In this document: in pieces, positions 42,948 through 52,453 of the stretch | How the letters are laid out: each line of letters starts with the position of its first letter | Position numbering within the stretch: the stretch's first letter is position 1 | NCBI GenBank assembly: GCA_910588065.1 | Contig: CAJUPZ010000009.1 | Coordinates: forward strand, 43,442-107,441 | DNA from: an uncultured Muribaculaceae bacterium | GTDB lineage: Bacteria > Bacteroidota > Bacteroidia > Bacteroidales > Muribaculaceae | DNA length: 64,000 nt | Reading direction: 5' to 3' | Translations under genes and position numbers: made by a program | The notes under the pieces: model-generated | Told to the model about the DNA's origin: nothing | Databases searched by the model: none | Seen by the model: the letters and a program-made list of their open reading frames with translations, nothing else

Positions 42948-44144
42948 ATGAGGCTACCAGTGGTAGGGTTGCTATTGCTTATAATAGCGAGTGTAGGTGT
43001 TGACACCTATATATATATAGTATGCAGAAAGCGTTTCCGGAGCAAATTGCCGGCAAACGTTCAGCTTTTCAGCGCCATAGCGTTGTATATACTGCTGATT
43101 GTCACAATCAGTCTGCCATACCGCACAGGGTCGGAGGAGATGCTTGCCAGCGTGATGTGGCTGCTTTTCGGATATGTGTCAATTTATTTTTCCAAGTATA
43201 TATTCGCGGTTATAGACCTTGTGGCCTCGCTGCCGTTGCTGTTCAGGCGCAAACGCATACGGGCGTTGTCGCTCTTTGGCGCTTTTGCGGGAGTGGTGCT
43301 GTTCATCAGCATGTGGTGGGGCGCGCTCATCAACCGCTACCGTATTGATGTTAAGGAAATAACAGTGGAGTGCCCCAACCTTCCTGCCGCGTTTGACGGC
43401 TACCGCATAGTCCAGTTCTCGGACTTACATACCGGCACATACGGCGCAGATACAACATTTGTAAATAAAGTTGTTGAGCGCATCAATTCGCTCGACCCCG
43501 ATATGATAGCGTTTACCGGAGATATTGTGAACCGGCGCACAGATGAGATATGGCCTTTTGTGCCAACACTCTCGCGTCTGGAGGCTCCGGACGGAGTGAT
43601 TTCAATTCTCGGCAATCATGACTACGGCGACTATGCCGACTGGCCTTCAGAGCAGGCCAAACTTGCCAATATGACAGATATGTACAGGGCGCAGAAAAGC
43701 ATGGGCTGGAATCTGCTGCTGAATGATTTCGAGTATATATACCGGAACGGCGATTCAATAGCGGTGATAGGGGTGGAGAATATAGGTGACCCGCCTTTCC
43801 ATTGCTACGGCTCGCTGCCGAAATCGTATCCGGATATGAGTGACGGAGTGGCGAAGATATTGCTGTCGCACAATCCGGCCCATTGGGTGGATTCCGTCAG
43901 CTCAGCGCCGGCTTCAGACATGATAGACCTGACTCTGAGCGGCCACACCCATGCCATGCAGATAGAAGTGGCGGGAGTGTCGCCGGCAGCAATGCGCTAT
44001 AAGACATGGGGCGGGCTGTATGAGTCGGAGCAGGTAGCCGGCCGCCGCCTGTATGTGAATATCGGGCTCGGGACAGTGGGTATACCCATGCGCCTCGGAG
44101 CCACTCCGGAAATAACAGTGATAACACTAAAATCATTAAAATAA
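42948..44144 (+). CDS. Membrane metallophosphoesterase (YkuE-like)
   Basis: 398 residues. Four N-terminal membrane helices (to about residue 125), then a calcineurin-type phosphoesterase domain with DLHTGT, GDIVNRR, GNHDYGDY, LSHNP and SGHTHAMQ, i.e. all metal-binding residues. It faces the periplasm or membrane surface. Relatives act on lipids such as UDP-diacylglucosamine or on undecaprenyl phosphates; the substrate here is open. It lies 40 bp after the acyltransferase and 20 bp before tex. Confidence 0.9.
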   Translation: MRLPVVGLLLLIIASVGVDTYIYIVCRKRFRSKLPANVQLFSAIALYILLIVTISLPYRTGSEEMLASVMWLLFGYVSIYFSKYIFAVIDLVASLPLLFRRKRIRALSLFGAFAGVVLFISMWWGALINRYRIDVKEITVECPNLPAAFDGYRIVQFSDLHTGTYGADTTFVNKVVERINSLDPDMIAFTGDIVNRRTDEIWPFVPTLSRLEAPDGVISILGNHDYGDYADWPSEQAKLANMTDMYRAQKSMGWNLLLNDFEYIYRNGDSIAVIGVENIGDPPFHCYGSLPKSYPDMSDGVAKILLSHNPAHWVDSVSSAPASDMIDLTLSGHTHAMQIEVAGVSPAAMRYKTWGGLYESEQVAGRRLYVNIGLGTVGIPMRLGATPEITVITLKSLK

Positions 44145-44164
44145 CTTACAAAACTTTTTACCCG

Positions 44165-46315
44165 ATGCCATTAGATGCCGCTCAAGTAATCAGCGATAAG
44201 TTAAGTATTCCACGTAAACAGATATCAGCTGTTCTCCGTCTGTTTGAAGATGGGGCCACAATACCATTCATAGCACGCTACCGCAAGGAAGCAACGGGGT
44301 CGCTCGATGAGGTGACACTCAATACAATCCGCTCACAGGCCGCAGCCCTTGATGAGCTTGAAAAACGCAAGGAATTTATAGCGGACGCACTTTCGAAGCA
44401 GGGTGTGCTGACCGATGAGCTTGCCCTCAGGCTGGCCTCGTCGCTCGATCCATCGGAGGTTGAGGATATATACCTGCCATACAAGCCTCGTCGGCGTTCA
44501 CGGGCCACAGCAGCCCGCGAGAATGGACTGGAGCCGCTGGCAAAAATACTCATGGCTCAGAAAACAGCCGACCCACTTAAGGCAGCGGCGCATTATACCG
44601 GCGGCGAAGTGGCAACAGCCCGGGATGCTCTTGACGGAGCGTCCGATATCATAGCGGAGTGGGTGAGCGAGAGCGAGAAGGCGCGCAACCTTGTGCGCTC
44701 GCGGTTCAGCCGTTCAGCGGTTCTCACCTCCAAGGTTGTCAAAGGCAAGGAGGCCGAGGGCGACAATTACCGTAATTATTTTGATTTTTCCAAACCTCTG
44801 CGTATCGCGAGCTCCCACAATTACCTTGCAGTGCGCCGCGGCGAGGAGGAGGGCATACTTAAAGTGAGCATCGGCATAGATGATGAGGAGATGACTGAGC
44901 GCCTTTGCAGGATGTTTGTGCGCCCGGGCGCTGCGGAGAAGTGTGCCGAGATAGTGCGCGGAGCTGTCCGCGACGGCTACAAGCGCCTGCTCCGTCCCTC
45001 GATAGAGACAGAGGTGGCTCAGGCAGCCAAGGAGAAATCCGATACCGCCGCCATATCAATATTCGCCGACAATGTGGAGCAGCTGCTGATGGCTGCGCCG
45101 TTGGGGCGCAAGCGTGTGCTTGCGATAGACCCGGGTTTCAAGAACGGCTGCAAGGTGGCGTGCATAGATGAGCAGGGAGCTCTGATGGCAACCGAGGTGG
45201 TGTATCCCTGCGCGCCGGTGAACGATATGTATGGTGCGGCAGACATACTGTGCACGCTTGTTGGCCGTCTCGGCATTGATGTCATAGCAGTAGGCGACGG
45301 CACGGCATCGCGTGAGACAATGAGTTTTTTGCGCGATGTGACATTTCCGCGCAATGTGTCGGTGGTGCTTGTGAGCGAGAGCGGAGCGAGCATCTACTCG
45401 GCTTCGGAGACCGCCCGCCGGGAGTTTCCTGACCTTGACATAACGCTCCGTGGCGCTGTGTCGATAGGGCGGCGCCTGCTCGACCCGCTTGCGGAGCTTG
45501 TGAAGATCGATCCCAAGTCGATAGGGGTGGGTCAGTACCAGCATGATGTGAATCAGAATTCGCTTAAGGAGGCTCTTGATTTCACGGTGGAACATTGTGT
45601 GAACGCAGTTGGTGTCGATGTCAACACCGCATCGGTGGAACTGTTGTCGCGAGTGTCGGGCATAGGGCCGTCACTTGCCGGAAATATAGTGGAGACACGA
45701 GCCGAGAAGGGACGGTTTGACAACCGCAACGAACTGCTCGATGTGCCCCGCATGGGCAAGAAGACTTTTGAGCAGTGCGCGCCGTTTCTGCGCATCAACG
45801 GCGGCAGCAATCCGCTTGACGGCACCGGTGTTCACCCCGAGCGCTATCAGCTTGTGGAGCGTATGGCCGGAGATTGCGGAGTGGAGCCCGGCGAACTGAT
45901 ACGCAACAAGCCGAAGCTCGATACCCTTGTGCTGGAGCGGTATATAGACCGCTACACCGGCATGCCTACACTTACCGATATCGTTGCGGAGCTTCAGCGT
46001 CCGGCGCGCGACCCGCGAATCAAGGAGGAGCAGCCCCGGATTTTTGACCCGGATGTTGCCGCGATAGCCGACCTGCACATAGGGCTTGAGATGGTAGGAA
46101 AGGTGAATAATATCACTGCCTTCGGAGCGTTTGTGGATATAGGCTTGAAAATCAACGGACTTGTGCATATATCGCAGATGGCGGACGGCTTTGTGAGCAA
46201 TCCGGCAAGTTTTGTGAAGGTAGGGCAGAATGTGCGTGTGAAAGTTATAGATGTGGATGCACAGCGCGGGCGCGTTGCGCTGACAATGAAGGGTGTGTCG
46301 CAAAATGACCTCTGA
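44165..46315 (+). CDS. tex: Tex family RNA-binding transcription accessory protein
   Basis: 716 residues, standard for Tex. N-terminal helical domain (TIPFIARYRKEATGSLDEV), RNase H-like YqgF domain (VLAIDPGFKNGCKVACID), helix-hairpin-helix units (VNTASVELLSRVSGIGPSLAGNIVE) and a C-terminal S1 domain (about 640-712: GKVNNITAFGAFVDIGLKINGLVHISQM). Tex binds nucleic acids and supports transcription and translation under stress. Its last 11 bp overlap the next gene. Confidence 0.95.
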   Translation: MPLDAAQVISDKLSIPRKQISAVLRLFEDGATIPFIARYRKEATGSLDEVTLNTIRSQAAALDELEKRKEFIADALSKQGVLTDELALRLASSLDPSEVEDIYLPYKPRRRSRATAARENGLEPLAKILMAQKTADPLKAAAHYTGGEVATARDALDGASDIIAEWVSESEKARNLVRSRFSRSAVLTSKVVKGKEAEGDNYRNYFDFSKPLRIASSHNYLAVRRGEEEGILKVSIGIDDEEMTERLCRMFVRPGAAEKCAEIVRGAVRDGYKRLLRPSIETEVAQAAKEKSDTAAISIFADNVEQLLMAAPLGRKRVLAIDPGFKNGCKVACIDEQGALMATEVVYPCAPVNDMYGAADILCTLVGRLGIDVIAVGDGTASRETMSFLRDVTFPRNVSVVLVSESGASIYSASETARREFPDLDITLRGAVSIGRRLLDPLAELVKIDPKSIGVGQYQHDVNQNSLKEALDFTVEHCVNAVGVDVNTASVELLSRVSGIGPSLAGNIVETRAEKGRFDNRNELLDVPRMGKKTFEQCAPFLRINGGSNPLDGTGVHPERYQLVERMAGDCGVEPGELIRNKPKLDTLVLERYIDRYTGMPTLTDIVAELQRPARDPRIKEEQPRIFDPDVAAIADLHIGLEMVGKVNNITAFGAFVDIGLKINGLVHISQMADGFVSNPASFVKVGQNVRVKVIDVDAQRGRVALTMKGVSQNDL

Positions 46316-46715
46316 GGCACTTGAAGTGTGGATATCTGTCGGGAGCAACCACAGCCGCAAGGCTGATTATGTTGCCGCCGCGTTTGAGGCATTGGGTGCT
46401 GTTGTTGAGAATTGCCGTTTTTCAGAGCCGTACACAACTCCGGCCGTAAACGGCAAGGATGCGGATTATCTCAATGCGGTGGTTTATGGCCGATATCGCG
46501 GCACAGCAGATGAGCTGACCTCGGTGTGCAAGGAGCTTGAACGCAAACTGGGGCGTACCCGCCGGGGGGATCAGTCCGCAGGACATGTTGTGGAGATAGG
46601 TCTGGATGTGGTGGTGTTTGGCGGCGAAGTGCTGAGACCGGTGGATTACGCGCGCTCCTATTTTACAACAGGATTCAATCAGCTGAAAGAAGATTGCCGG
46701 CGGCCTGATTTTTGA
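46305..46715 (+). CDS. HPPK (FolK)-like protein, degenerate
   Basis: 136 residues from ATG 46305, overlapping the tex stop. The fold of 6-hydroxymethyl-dihydropterin pyrophosphokinase is recognisable: VWISVGSNHSRKADYVAAAFEAL at the N-terminus, YLNAVV in the middle, then LDVVVFGGEV. Aligned by FG-EV, the catalytic RxLDLDI block reads VEIGLD: one of the two Mg-binding Asp is kept (the D of LD), the other is Gly, and the Arg is Val. The C-terminal about 25 residues of FolK are missing. It is probably not an active folate enzyme; a true folK should exist elsewhere. Confidence 0.6.
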   Translation: MTSEALEVWISVGSNHSRKADYVAAAFEALGAVVENCRFSEPYTTPAVNGKDADYLNAVVYGRYRGTADELTSVCKELERKLGRTRRGDQSAGHVVEIGLDVVVFGGEVLRPVDYARSYFTTGFNQLKEDCRRPDF

Positions 46716-48771
46716 GCGACAGCCAGGCGATGCCGGCAGCGGCACACTCATCGGCATATTTCTTGTGCCTGGCGGGGTGGAGATCCGCACTTAGAATAAC
46801 CTGCCCGGCGTTGACCGACTGCAATGCGTCGGCTACAGTGCCTGTGTAGCCACGGCAGATTAGCAGGTAGTCAACATCCATTTTGCTCCGTGTGTGTATT
46901 TTTTTGCTGTCGGCAATGAGAAGAGTCTTGCTCCCGGCTGAGAGAAGGGGAGCGGTGTACAGAACATAGCCGGTGGATATATCTCCGGTGTTTACAGCGA
47001 TGGAATCGATGCCGCGCCTGAGCATGAAATCGGAGTATAGGATTTTGGCGGTGGAGAGCAGTTTGGGGTGTTCGCTTGCCGGGGCGGTGGATATGATGCG
47101 CAGGCATTGCGGCGTGCTGACAATAATCTCGGTGGAGTAGGTAGACGGAGATATGTAAACACCGTGTTTCGGATCTTCGGGTGCAACCACGGCAAAAACG
47201 GCGGCTGTGGCGGCACAAATGGCAGCCGAGGCAGCGAATACCTTTTTTCTATTGTTTAGAAATATGGCTATAAACACTACAGCGGCGCTTCCTGTGACGA
47301 GAGTGAGCGGGTGAACTATTATGCCGTCGGCAGTGCCCGGGAGTCTATTGCAGAGGTCGGCGATGCCGGTGAGGCAACGGTAGAGGAGGTCAAGGAGGGA
47401 ACATAGCCACGAAGCGTTTATGCCGATGCTTTCGAGAAGGACAAGGAGCATACCGCCGCCTACCAATGGGGTGAGGACAGGAACTGATAGGATGTTTGCC
47501 AACAGAAACCAGAGCGGCAGGCGGTGGAAGTAGAATGTAGAAACAAGGGCTGTAGCCAGCATAGCTCCGGCGCTCATTGCAAGGATAGAGGAGAAAGCAT
47601 AGATCCGCGTGTGCCTGCGGGGAACGGGGTTGAGGGTATTGCCGAAAGCGAGGATTCCGGCCACGGCGGCGAAACTGAGCTGAAAGCTGACGCTGAGCAG
47701 TGCTGTGGGGTTGATGATCAGGATAAGCAGGGCTGCGAGGCAGAGGCTGTTCCATGAGCTGTGGCGGCGCTGCAACATGGATGCGGCGAGAAGCACAGTG
47801 GCCATTATGACAGCGCGGGTTACGGAGGGTGATAGCCCTGTTGTAGCGGCGAATATCCAGAGCAGTGCAATCATACAGAGTGGCATCGCTCGCCGGAGGC
47901 GTCCGCTCAGCATCATAGGCATAAGCAGCAGGGAGCAGAAAGCCATGAGTATGCCGACATGGAGGCCGCTGAGGGCAAGGATGTGGGCGATGCCGGCGGC
48001 GGCGAATCCGGAGCGCACATCGGAGTCAAGGTATTCGCTGCTGCCTGTGATTGTTGTCACCAGAAATTCTTTGGTATGGCCTTCGAGGCCGCTGCGCAGA
48101 ATGAGGGTTGAGATGCGTTGGCGCAGGGCTGTGAAGCGCATCATCAGAGCCGGGGAGGGGTGTGCGCGCAGAATGTCTTCGGGTTTGGCAACCGCTTGGG
48201 CATTAATGCCTTGCCTTGCAAGGACGGCGGTAGTGTTGAGCTGTCCGGGCACATATTCAATGAATGGCCTTGAGGAGAATGAGCAACGGAGCAGAATCCT
48301 GTCGCCGGGGGAGAGCGGGGGGAGGGATGAGGGGATGTATATGCGTGCTTTGAGAGGGGGGCAGCTTTCGAGATGGGATGTGTCGGAGCCGGTCTGTATC
48401 AGGTTTACCGTGAGGCTGCGTGTGGTCTCTGATTCGTGGATAGCGGCGATGTCGCACTCGGCGTATAGTGTTCCCTGCAGAGCCGAGAGGGTGTCGCTGT
48501 CCGGAGTGTTCAGCCACATATCGGCGGCTCCCAGGGTGACAGCGGCGGCTATTGCACAAAGATAGCGCCTGCCGGACAGGGCAAGCGCTATGGCCGCAAG
48601 AAGCGGGAGTGTGCAGATTATAATATTGAGCCCGGCAGCCACAGCGGCGATTCCGGCAGCAAACGCCAGAGTTACCGGCATGAGTGGCACGAGGGAGAGC
48701 GGGGCTTTCAATTTGGATGTGTCTAACGGGGGAGACGGCTGAGGGTCAGGCAATTGTTGCGCGCACAACAA
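46675..48771 (-). CDS. comEC: ComEC/Rec2 family DNA-uptake channel protein
   Basis: 698 residues. N-terminal DUF4131-type part with two membrane helices and an OB-like domain (about 90-190), then the competence domain with many helices (GIAHILALSGLHVGILMAF, SPSVTRAVIMATVLLAASML, LSVSFQLSFAAVAGILAFG). A short C-terminal soluble region (from about 530) is a shrunken beta-lactamase-like domain without the HxHxDH motif. ComEC carries single-stranded DNA across the inner membrane. Its start overlaps the YeiH stop by 26 bp and its 3' end overlaps the convergent HPPK-like gene by 41 bp. Confidence 0.9.
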   Translation of the reverse strand: MLCAQQLPDPQPSPPLDTSKLKAPLSLVPLMPVTLAFAAGIAAVAAGLNIIICTLPLLAAIALALSGRRYLCAIAAAVTLGAADMWLNTPDSDTLSALQGTLYAECDIAAIHESETTRSLTVNLIQTGSDTSHLESCPPLKARIYIPSSLPPLSPGDRILLRCSFSSRPFIEYVPGQLNTTAVLARQGINAQAVAKPEDILRAHPSPALMMRFTALRQRISTLILRSGLEGHTKEFLVTTITGSSEYLDSDVRSGFAAAGIAHILALSGLHVGILMAFCSLLLMPMMLSGRLRRAMPLCMIALLWIFAATTGLSPSVTRAVIMATVLLAASMLQRRHSSWNSLCLAALLILIINPTALLSVSFQLSFAAVAGILAFGNTLNPVPRRHTRIYAFSSILAMSAGAMLATALVSTFYFHRLPLWFLLANILSVPVLTPLVGGGMLLVLLESIGINASWLCSLLDLLYRCLTGIADLCNRLPGTADGIIVHPLTLVTGSAAVVFIAIFLNNRKKVFAASAAICAATAAVFAVVAPEDPKHGVYISPSTYSTEIIVSTPQCLRIISTAPASEHPKLLSTAKILYSDFMLRRGIDSIAVNTGDISTGYVLYTAPLLSAGSKTLLIADSKKIHTRSKMDVDYLLICRGYTGTVADALQSVNAGQVILSADLHPARHKKYADECAAAGIAWLSLKNQAAGNLLSAD

Positions 48772-49732
48772 AGAAGCTGCTTACGCCTATGATAATCCAA
48801 AGCACAATGGCAAGGAGCAGCGGCCGGGCGCCGACAGATTTGATTGTGGCGAGCGAGAGGGATGCGCCGATGAGCAACAGGGTGAGCACGAGGCCTTTCT
48901 TGGCGAGCCAAACGCACCATTCGGACACGCCTGCGGGGAGTGCGCAGTAGGTGTTGACAACCATTGCAAGGACAAAGAGGAATATGAACCAGGGGATGCT
49001 GATTTTAGCGGTTTTGTCGCGGAACAGAGCCATTGTGACAAAGGCGAGGGGAATAATCCATAGCGCGCGGGTGAGCTTGATAAGCGTAGCGAGTTTCAGG
49101 GCTTCGGGACCGTATGCCTCGCCGGCACCTACAACAGAAGATGTGTCGTGGATGGCAATGGCGGCCCATGTGCCGAACTGAGCCTGCGACATGTCGAAGA
49201 AGTGGCCGATAGGCGGGAAAATGAACAGGGCTATTGCATTGAGTATGAAGATTACCCCGAGGCTGACAGCCATTTCGTGGCTGCTGGCCTTGAGCACCGG
49301 GCCGACGGCTGCGATTGCGCTGCCGCCGCAGATTGCTGTACCGGAGGAGATGAGGTATGCTGTCTTGCGGTTAAGGTGTAGCCACCATCCTACCATAACG
49401 CCTATAGCCATTACTCCGACTACCGATACTACAGTGAAGAGCATACCCTCGCTGCCTGATTTGAGCGATTCGGTGACGTTCATGCCGAATCCGAGACCGA
49501 CAACTGACACCTGCAGGAGGTATTTGGATGTTTTTTTGTTGAATTTGGGATACGGACATTCAAAGAGCATTGCGTAGACGAGTCCGATGAACAGGGCTAC
49601 CGCGGGGGTGATGTATTGCTTGAGTCCTAATTTGTCAAAGGGGAAGAGGCACAGCACGATAAGCAGTATGTAAACCACTTTTGCGGTGCGTGGCATGAAT
49701 TTTTTCTTTGGTTTGGGTTCTGATTTTTCCAT
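48746..49732 (-). CDS. YeiH family putative transporter
   Basis: 328 residues, nine to ten membrane helices. Family marks are LLQVSVVGLGFGMNV, the SSGTAICGGSAIAA loop in the first half and AIAIHDTSSVVGAGEAYGPEALKLATLIKLTRALW in the second. Annotated elsewhere as 'putative sulfate exporter'; the substrate is unproven. It has a basic N-terminus (EKSEPKPKKKFMPRTAK). Placed between aroE (47 bp upstream) and comEC in one probable transcript. Confidence 0.88.
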   Translation of the reverse strand: MEKSEPKPKKKFMPRTAKVVYILLIVLCLFPFDKLGLKQYITPAVALFIGLVYAMLFECPYPKFNKKTSKYLLQVSVVGLGFGMNVTESLKSGSEGMLFTVVSVVGVMAIGVMVGWWLHLNRKTAYLISSGTAICGGSAIAAVGPVLKASSHEMAVSLGVIFILNAIALFIFPPIGHFFDMSQAQFGTWAAIAIHDTSSVVGAGEAYGPEALKLATLIKLTRALWIIPLAFVTMALFRDKTAKISIPWFIFLFVLAMVVNTYCALPAGVSEWCVWLAKKGLVLTLLLIGASLSLATIKSVGARPLLLAIVLWIIIGVSSFFVVRATIA

Positions 49733-49779
49733 ACCTAAGGGGTTGTGTGGATTGTTTGTATGTGATTTTGGTTATGATG

Positions 49780-50535
49780 CTATTCATTCCATATCTGCCA
49801 GGCGGCGAAAGCCTGAAGGAGGAGCATTTCGAGACCGTTTTTTGTTTCGGCGCCGTGCTCAGCCGCTTTGCGCATGAAGAGTGTTGTGTCGGGGTTGTAG
49901 AGCAGGTCGTAGCAGAGGTGCTGGGGAGTGAGGTCGGAGTACGGAATCTGCGGGCATGAGTCGACATTGGGGTACATGCCGAGGGGGGTGGTGTTGACAA
50001 TTACCTTGTGGTCGGCGATTATGGCGGGGGTGATGTCGGCGTAGGTGATGACACCCGGACGAGGAGATCGCGACACGAGCTGAGTTTCGACACCGAGGTC
50101 TTCAAGGGCGCAGCACACAGCTTTTGAAGCACCTCCGGTACCGAGAACGAGGGCTTTGCGGCGGCTGTCGTTGAGCAACGGGGCAATAGACTGGGAGAAT
50201 CCGATGACGTCGCTGTTGAACCCCTTGAGTTTGAGCGAAGCGCCTGAGCCTATGAACTTTATGACGTTGACAGCCCCGATGCGTGCGGCAACGGGGTCCA
50301 TCTCGTCCATGTATGGGATAACCTGCTCTTTGTAGGGTATTGTGACATTGAGCCCGCAGAGGTTGGGGTATTGCGCGATGGCTTCGTTGAGGTCGCCGAT
50401 GTCAGGCAGCTCGAAGTTAATGTATTTAGCGTCAATGCCTTCCGATTCAAACATTTTGTTGAAATAGTCCTGTGAAAAGGAGTGTCCGAGCGGAAAACCG
50501 ATTAGTCCGTAAAGTCTGGCAGGCTGTTTTTGCAT
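49780..50535 (-). CDS. aroE: Shikimate dehydrogenase
   Basis: 251 residues. Reduces 3-dehydroshikimate with NADPH in aromatic amino-acid synthesis. Substrate-binding LIGFPLGHSFSQDYFN, catalytic Lys and neighbours in GLNVTIPYKEQV, and nucleotide loop LVLGTGGASKAV are visible, as is the C-terminal GLEMLLLQA. It is slightly shorter than E. coli AroE (272), as typical for Bacteroidota. Confidence 0.93.
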   Translation of the reverse strand: MQKQPARLYGLIGFPLGHSFSQDYFNKMFESEGIDAKYINFELPDIGDLNEAIAQYPNLCGLNVTIPYKEQVIPYMDEMDPVAARIGAVNVIKFIGSGASLKLKGFNSDVIGFSQSIAPLLNDSRRKALVLGTGGASKAVCCALEDLGVETQLVSRSPRPGVITYADITPAIIADHKVIVNTTPLGMYPNVDSCPQIPYSDLTPQHLCYDLLYNPDTTLFMRKAAEHGAETKNGLEMLLLQAFAAWQIWNE

Positions 50536-50568
50536 AAGTTATTATTGTAACTATTAGAATAGTAAACG

Positions 50569-50598
50569 CAAAAGTAATAAAAAGCGTTTAAACAGCAA
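50569..50598 (-). promoter_or_regulatory. Promoter of the aroE-yeiH-comEC unit
   Basis: Minus-strand TACTTTTG (50569-50576) and TTG (50596-50598), spacer 19 nt. Confidence 0.6.
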
Positions 50599-50612
50599 GC
50601 CAAAAGGGAGGG

Positions 50613-51932
50613 CTATTTTTGTTCGGGGCGGGTGATGGTGAAGGCAGACAGAGGAATGGTTATATATGGAGTGATGACAATGAAGCGCGAGCCGTCCGCG
50701 CGGTTTGTGACGAAGACGGCCTCCTCGTCCGGGGTGACTGATGCGAGCGAGGGGTAGCAGTCGCGTCGAATGGTGGCGGTGGTACCGGAGGAGAAGCGGA
50801 GGGTTATTTCGTCGCGCGAAATGATTATGTCTTCAGTATCGTCGGTAACGTCAGGCTCGTAGCCATCATAAACAGCTATTATTTTGAAAATGTCGATGTC
50901 TGAGAGGCGGGAGTTGAATGCGCGCAAATTTGTTGCCGATTCGAGGTCAATTTTTGTAAATGTGGAGCCGAGCGGGGTAGGATTGCTGAATTCGAGGGTG
51001 TCGGAATGTAATTTGCAGCTGTTGTATCCGGAGCTGCCATCTACATTGCGGATTATTGCAGTGTGCTCGTTTTCAAAGCAGAGTGTGAACAGTTTGGTGG
51101 GGTCGGGGCTTGTGCGGTCAATACGGATGGCATGGTATAATCCGCTACCCGGGCTATCCAACGGCTGTGCGGCAAGTAGCATGAAAATGTCAGGATTTTC
51201 AGTTTTCCAGTATGTGCGTTCCTGCAGCTGCGGCAGGAGCAGAGTTTCTGATAGAAATTCCTCGATAGCATCTGTCGAAATCATGGACCTGAAAATATAT
51301 GCTCCGGCGGCAATAAAACTGTAGAGATTGGGGTAAATGATGTCGGGATTGCTATAATTATTGTCCGTGAGAAACACTTCGGCGAGGAGCTTCACGACTG
51401 GTTGGTCAGGATGCTTTTGAGTGATGGCCGATGCGATGGGAGCAAAAGCGGCGTTGCATTGCTGAGGAAAGCTGAGGTTGTTAGCATAAAAGTTGTAGTT
51501 GGTGGAGGTTATGAAAAAGTAGAGGAGGGATGCGAAGAGCATATCGGGGTTGCTGATGCGCAGAGCCTCGAGAGCGCGTGCGCATGGTGTGAACTTGTCT
51601 GAAAACTCGCTGTAATCGGCTGAAGCAATGGCCAGTATGGCAGAGAGCTGCCAGTCTTTGCTTTTGGTTATAGGTTCCGGTCGCAGATTCTCGCGAAGCA
51701 TGGATGCGTTGCTGATTACCTCGGCAATGTTGCTGATGTCCTTGGAGTTAAACCCCATGGAATCTTTTACCCTTTTCATGAAGGAGTTTATCGCCTTATT
51801 TTTAGCAGCGCCTTTGCGGATGCTGTTTATGGAAGTGCGACCGTCGCCCATGTAGCCGAGCGCATGGGCCAAAGCCTTAACATTTGGCGCGAGCATCGGG
51901 GAATCGATTATTTTGGTGAGGGTATCAATCAT
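50613..51932 (-). CDS. Hypothetical protein, 439 aa
   Basis: I do not recognise this protein. No signal peptide or membrane helix. The N-terminal about 240 residues are helical (KALAHALGYMGDGRTSINSIRKGAAKNK; later repeats of 'P..YSFIAAGAYIFRS'). The C-terminal about 180 residues are beta-rich and hydrophilic, with acidic patches (DGYEPDVTDDTEDIIISRDE). Its own promoter lies 22 bp upstream. The gene ends 15 bp before the aroE promoter region. It is the last gene before the AT-richer patch; codon use resembles the core genome. Confidence 0.75.
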   Translation of the reverse strand: MIDTLTKIIDSPMLAPNVKALAHALGYMGDGRTSINSIRKGAAKNKAINSFMKRVKDSMGFNSKDISNIAEVISNASMLRENLRPEPITKSKDWQLSAILAIASADYSEFSDKFTPCARALEALRISNPDMLFASLLYFFITSTNYNFYANNLSFPQQCNAAFAPIASAITQKHPDQPVVKLLAEVFLTDNNYSNPDIIYPNLYSFIAAGAYIFRSMISTDAIEEFLSETLLLPQLQERTYWKTENPDIFMLLAAQPLDSPGSGLYHAIRIDRTSPDPTKLFTLCFENEHTAIIRNVDGSSGYNSCKLHSDTLEFSNPTPLGSTFTKIDLESATNLRAFNSRLSDIDIFKIIAVYDGYEPDVTDDTEDIIISRDEITLRFSSGTTATIRRDCYPSLASVTPDEEAVFVTNRADGSRFIVITPYITIPLSAFTITRPEQK

Positions 51933-51953
51933 AGTGAGTAGAATTTAGTGAGC

Positions 51954-51984
51954 CAAAATTAATTAAAAGTCGTGTTGTGGGCAA
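51954..51984 (-). promoter_or_regulatory. Promoter of the 439-aa gene
   Basis: Minus-strand TAATTTTG (51954-51961) and TTG (51982-51984), spacer 20 nt. Confidence 0.6.
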
Positions 51985-52038
51985 AAAGTGGGGAGAAGGT
52001 TCGAGGGCTTGACTTTAGCCCTCAAACCTGTTGTCGGC

Positions 52039-52368
52039 TCATTTGTATTCATGGCCGACGTGGTATCCTCCGCACGTTTGACACTGATAAGGTTTCATAA
52101 GAGTTCTATGAACGACCAGGTCTTTGATTACCTGAAAATTAGCCGATTCGGCGGTTTTATGCATCACCTTGGGTTGCCCATTCCTTTTATGATGTGCGCG
52201 CCATGAGTTTTTTCCGTCCTTGGGTTGGTTACAAAACACGTAGGCAGTGCCAGCAGCAATTGCTACAGAGGCACCCCAGAATGCGCATTTGCCTAAAAAT
52301 GCGGCATTTTTCATGAACTTCGGATGTTCAGTTTTCAGTCTTTGAATAAAGTTGGGTTTTTTGTCCAT
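52039..52368 (-). CDS. Small membrane protein with a Cys-rich end
   Basis: 109 residues. A basic N-terminal stretch (MDKKPNFIQRLKTEHPKFMKN), one hydrophobic helix (about 25-48: CAFWGASVAIAAGTAYVFC), then a His/Lys-rich soluble part ending YQCQTCGGYHVGHEYK, half a zinc ribbon (CxxC plus nearby His). Family unknown. It may be expressed from the minus-strand -7 box inside the 99-bp element at 52454-52552. Composition is more AT-rich than upstream genes, so it belongs to the accessory patch. Confidence 0.65.
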   Translation of the reverse strand: MDKKPNFIQRLKTEHPKFMKNAAFLGKCAFWGASVAIAAGTAYVFCNQPKDGKNSWRAHHKRNGQPKVMHKTAESANFQVIKDLVVHRTLMKPYQCQTCGGYHVGHEYK

Positions 52369-52453
52369 AACTATAAAAAACTATAAAATTTAATTTATTG
52401 CAAAATTGAGAACCATCTACGCAACTATTTTGCGTGGTTATCAGAATGCACAG

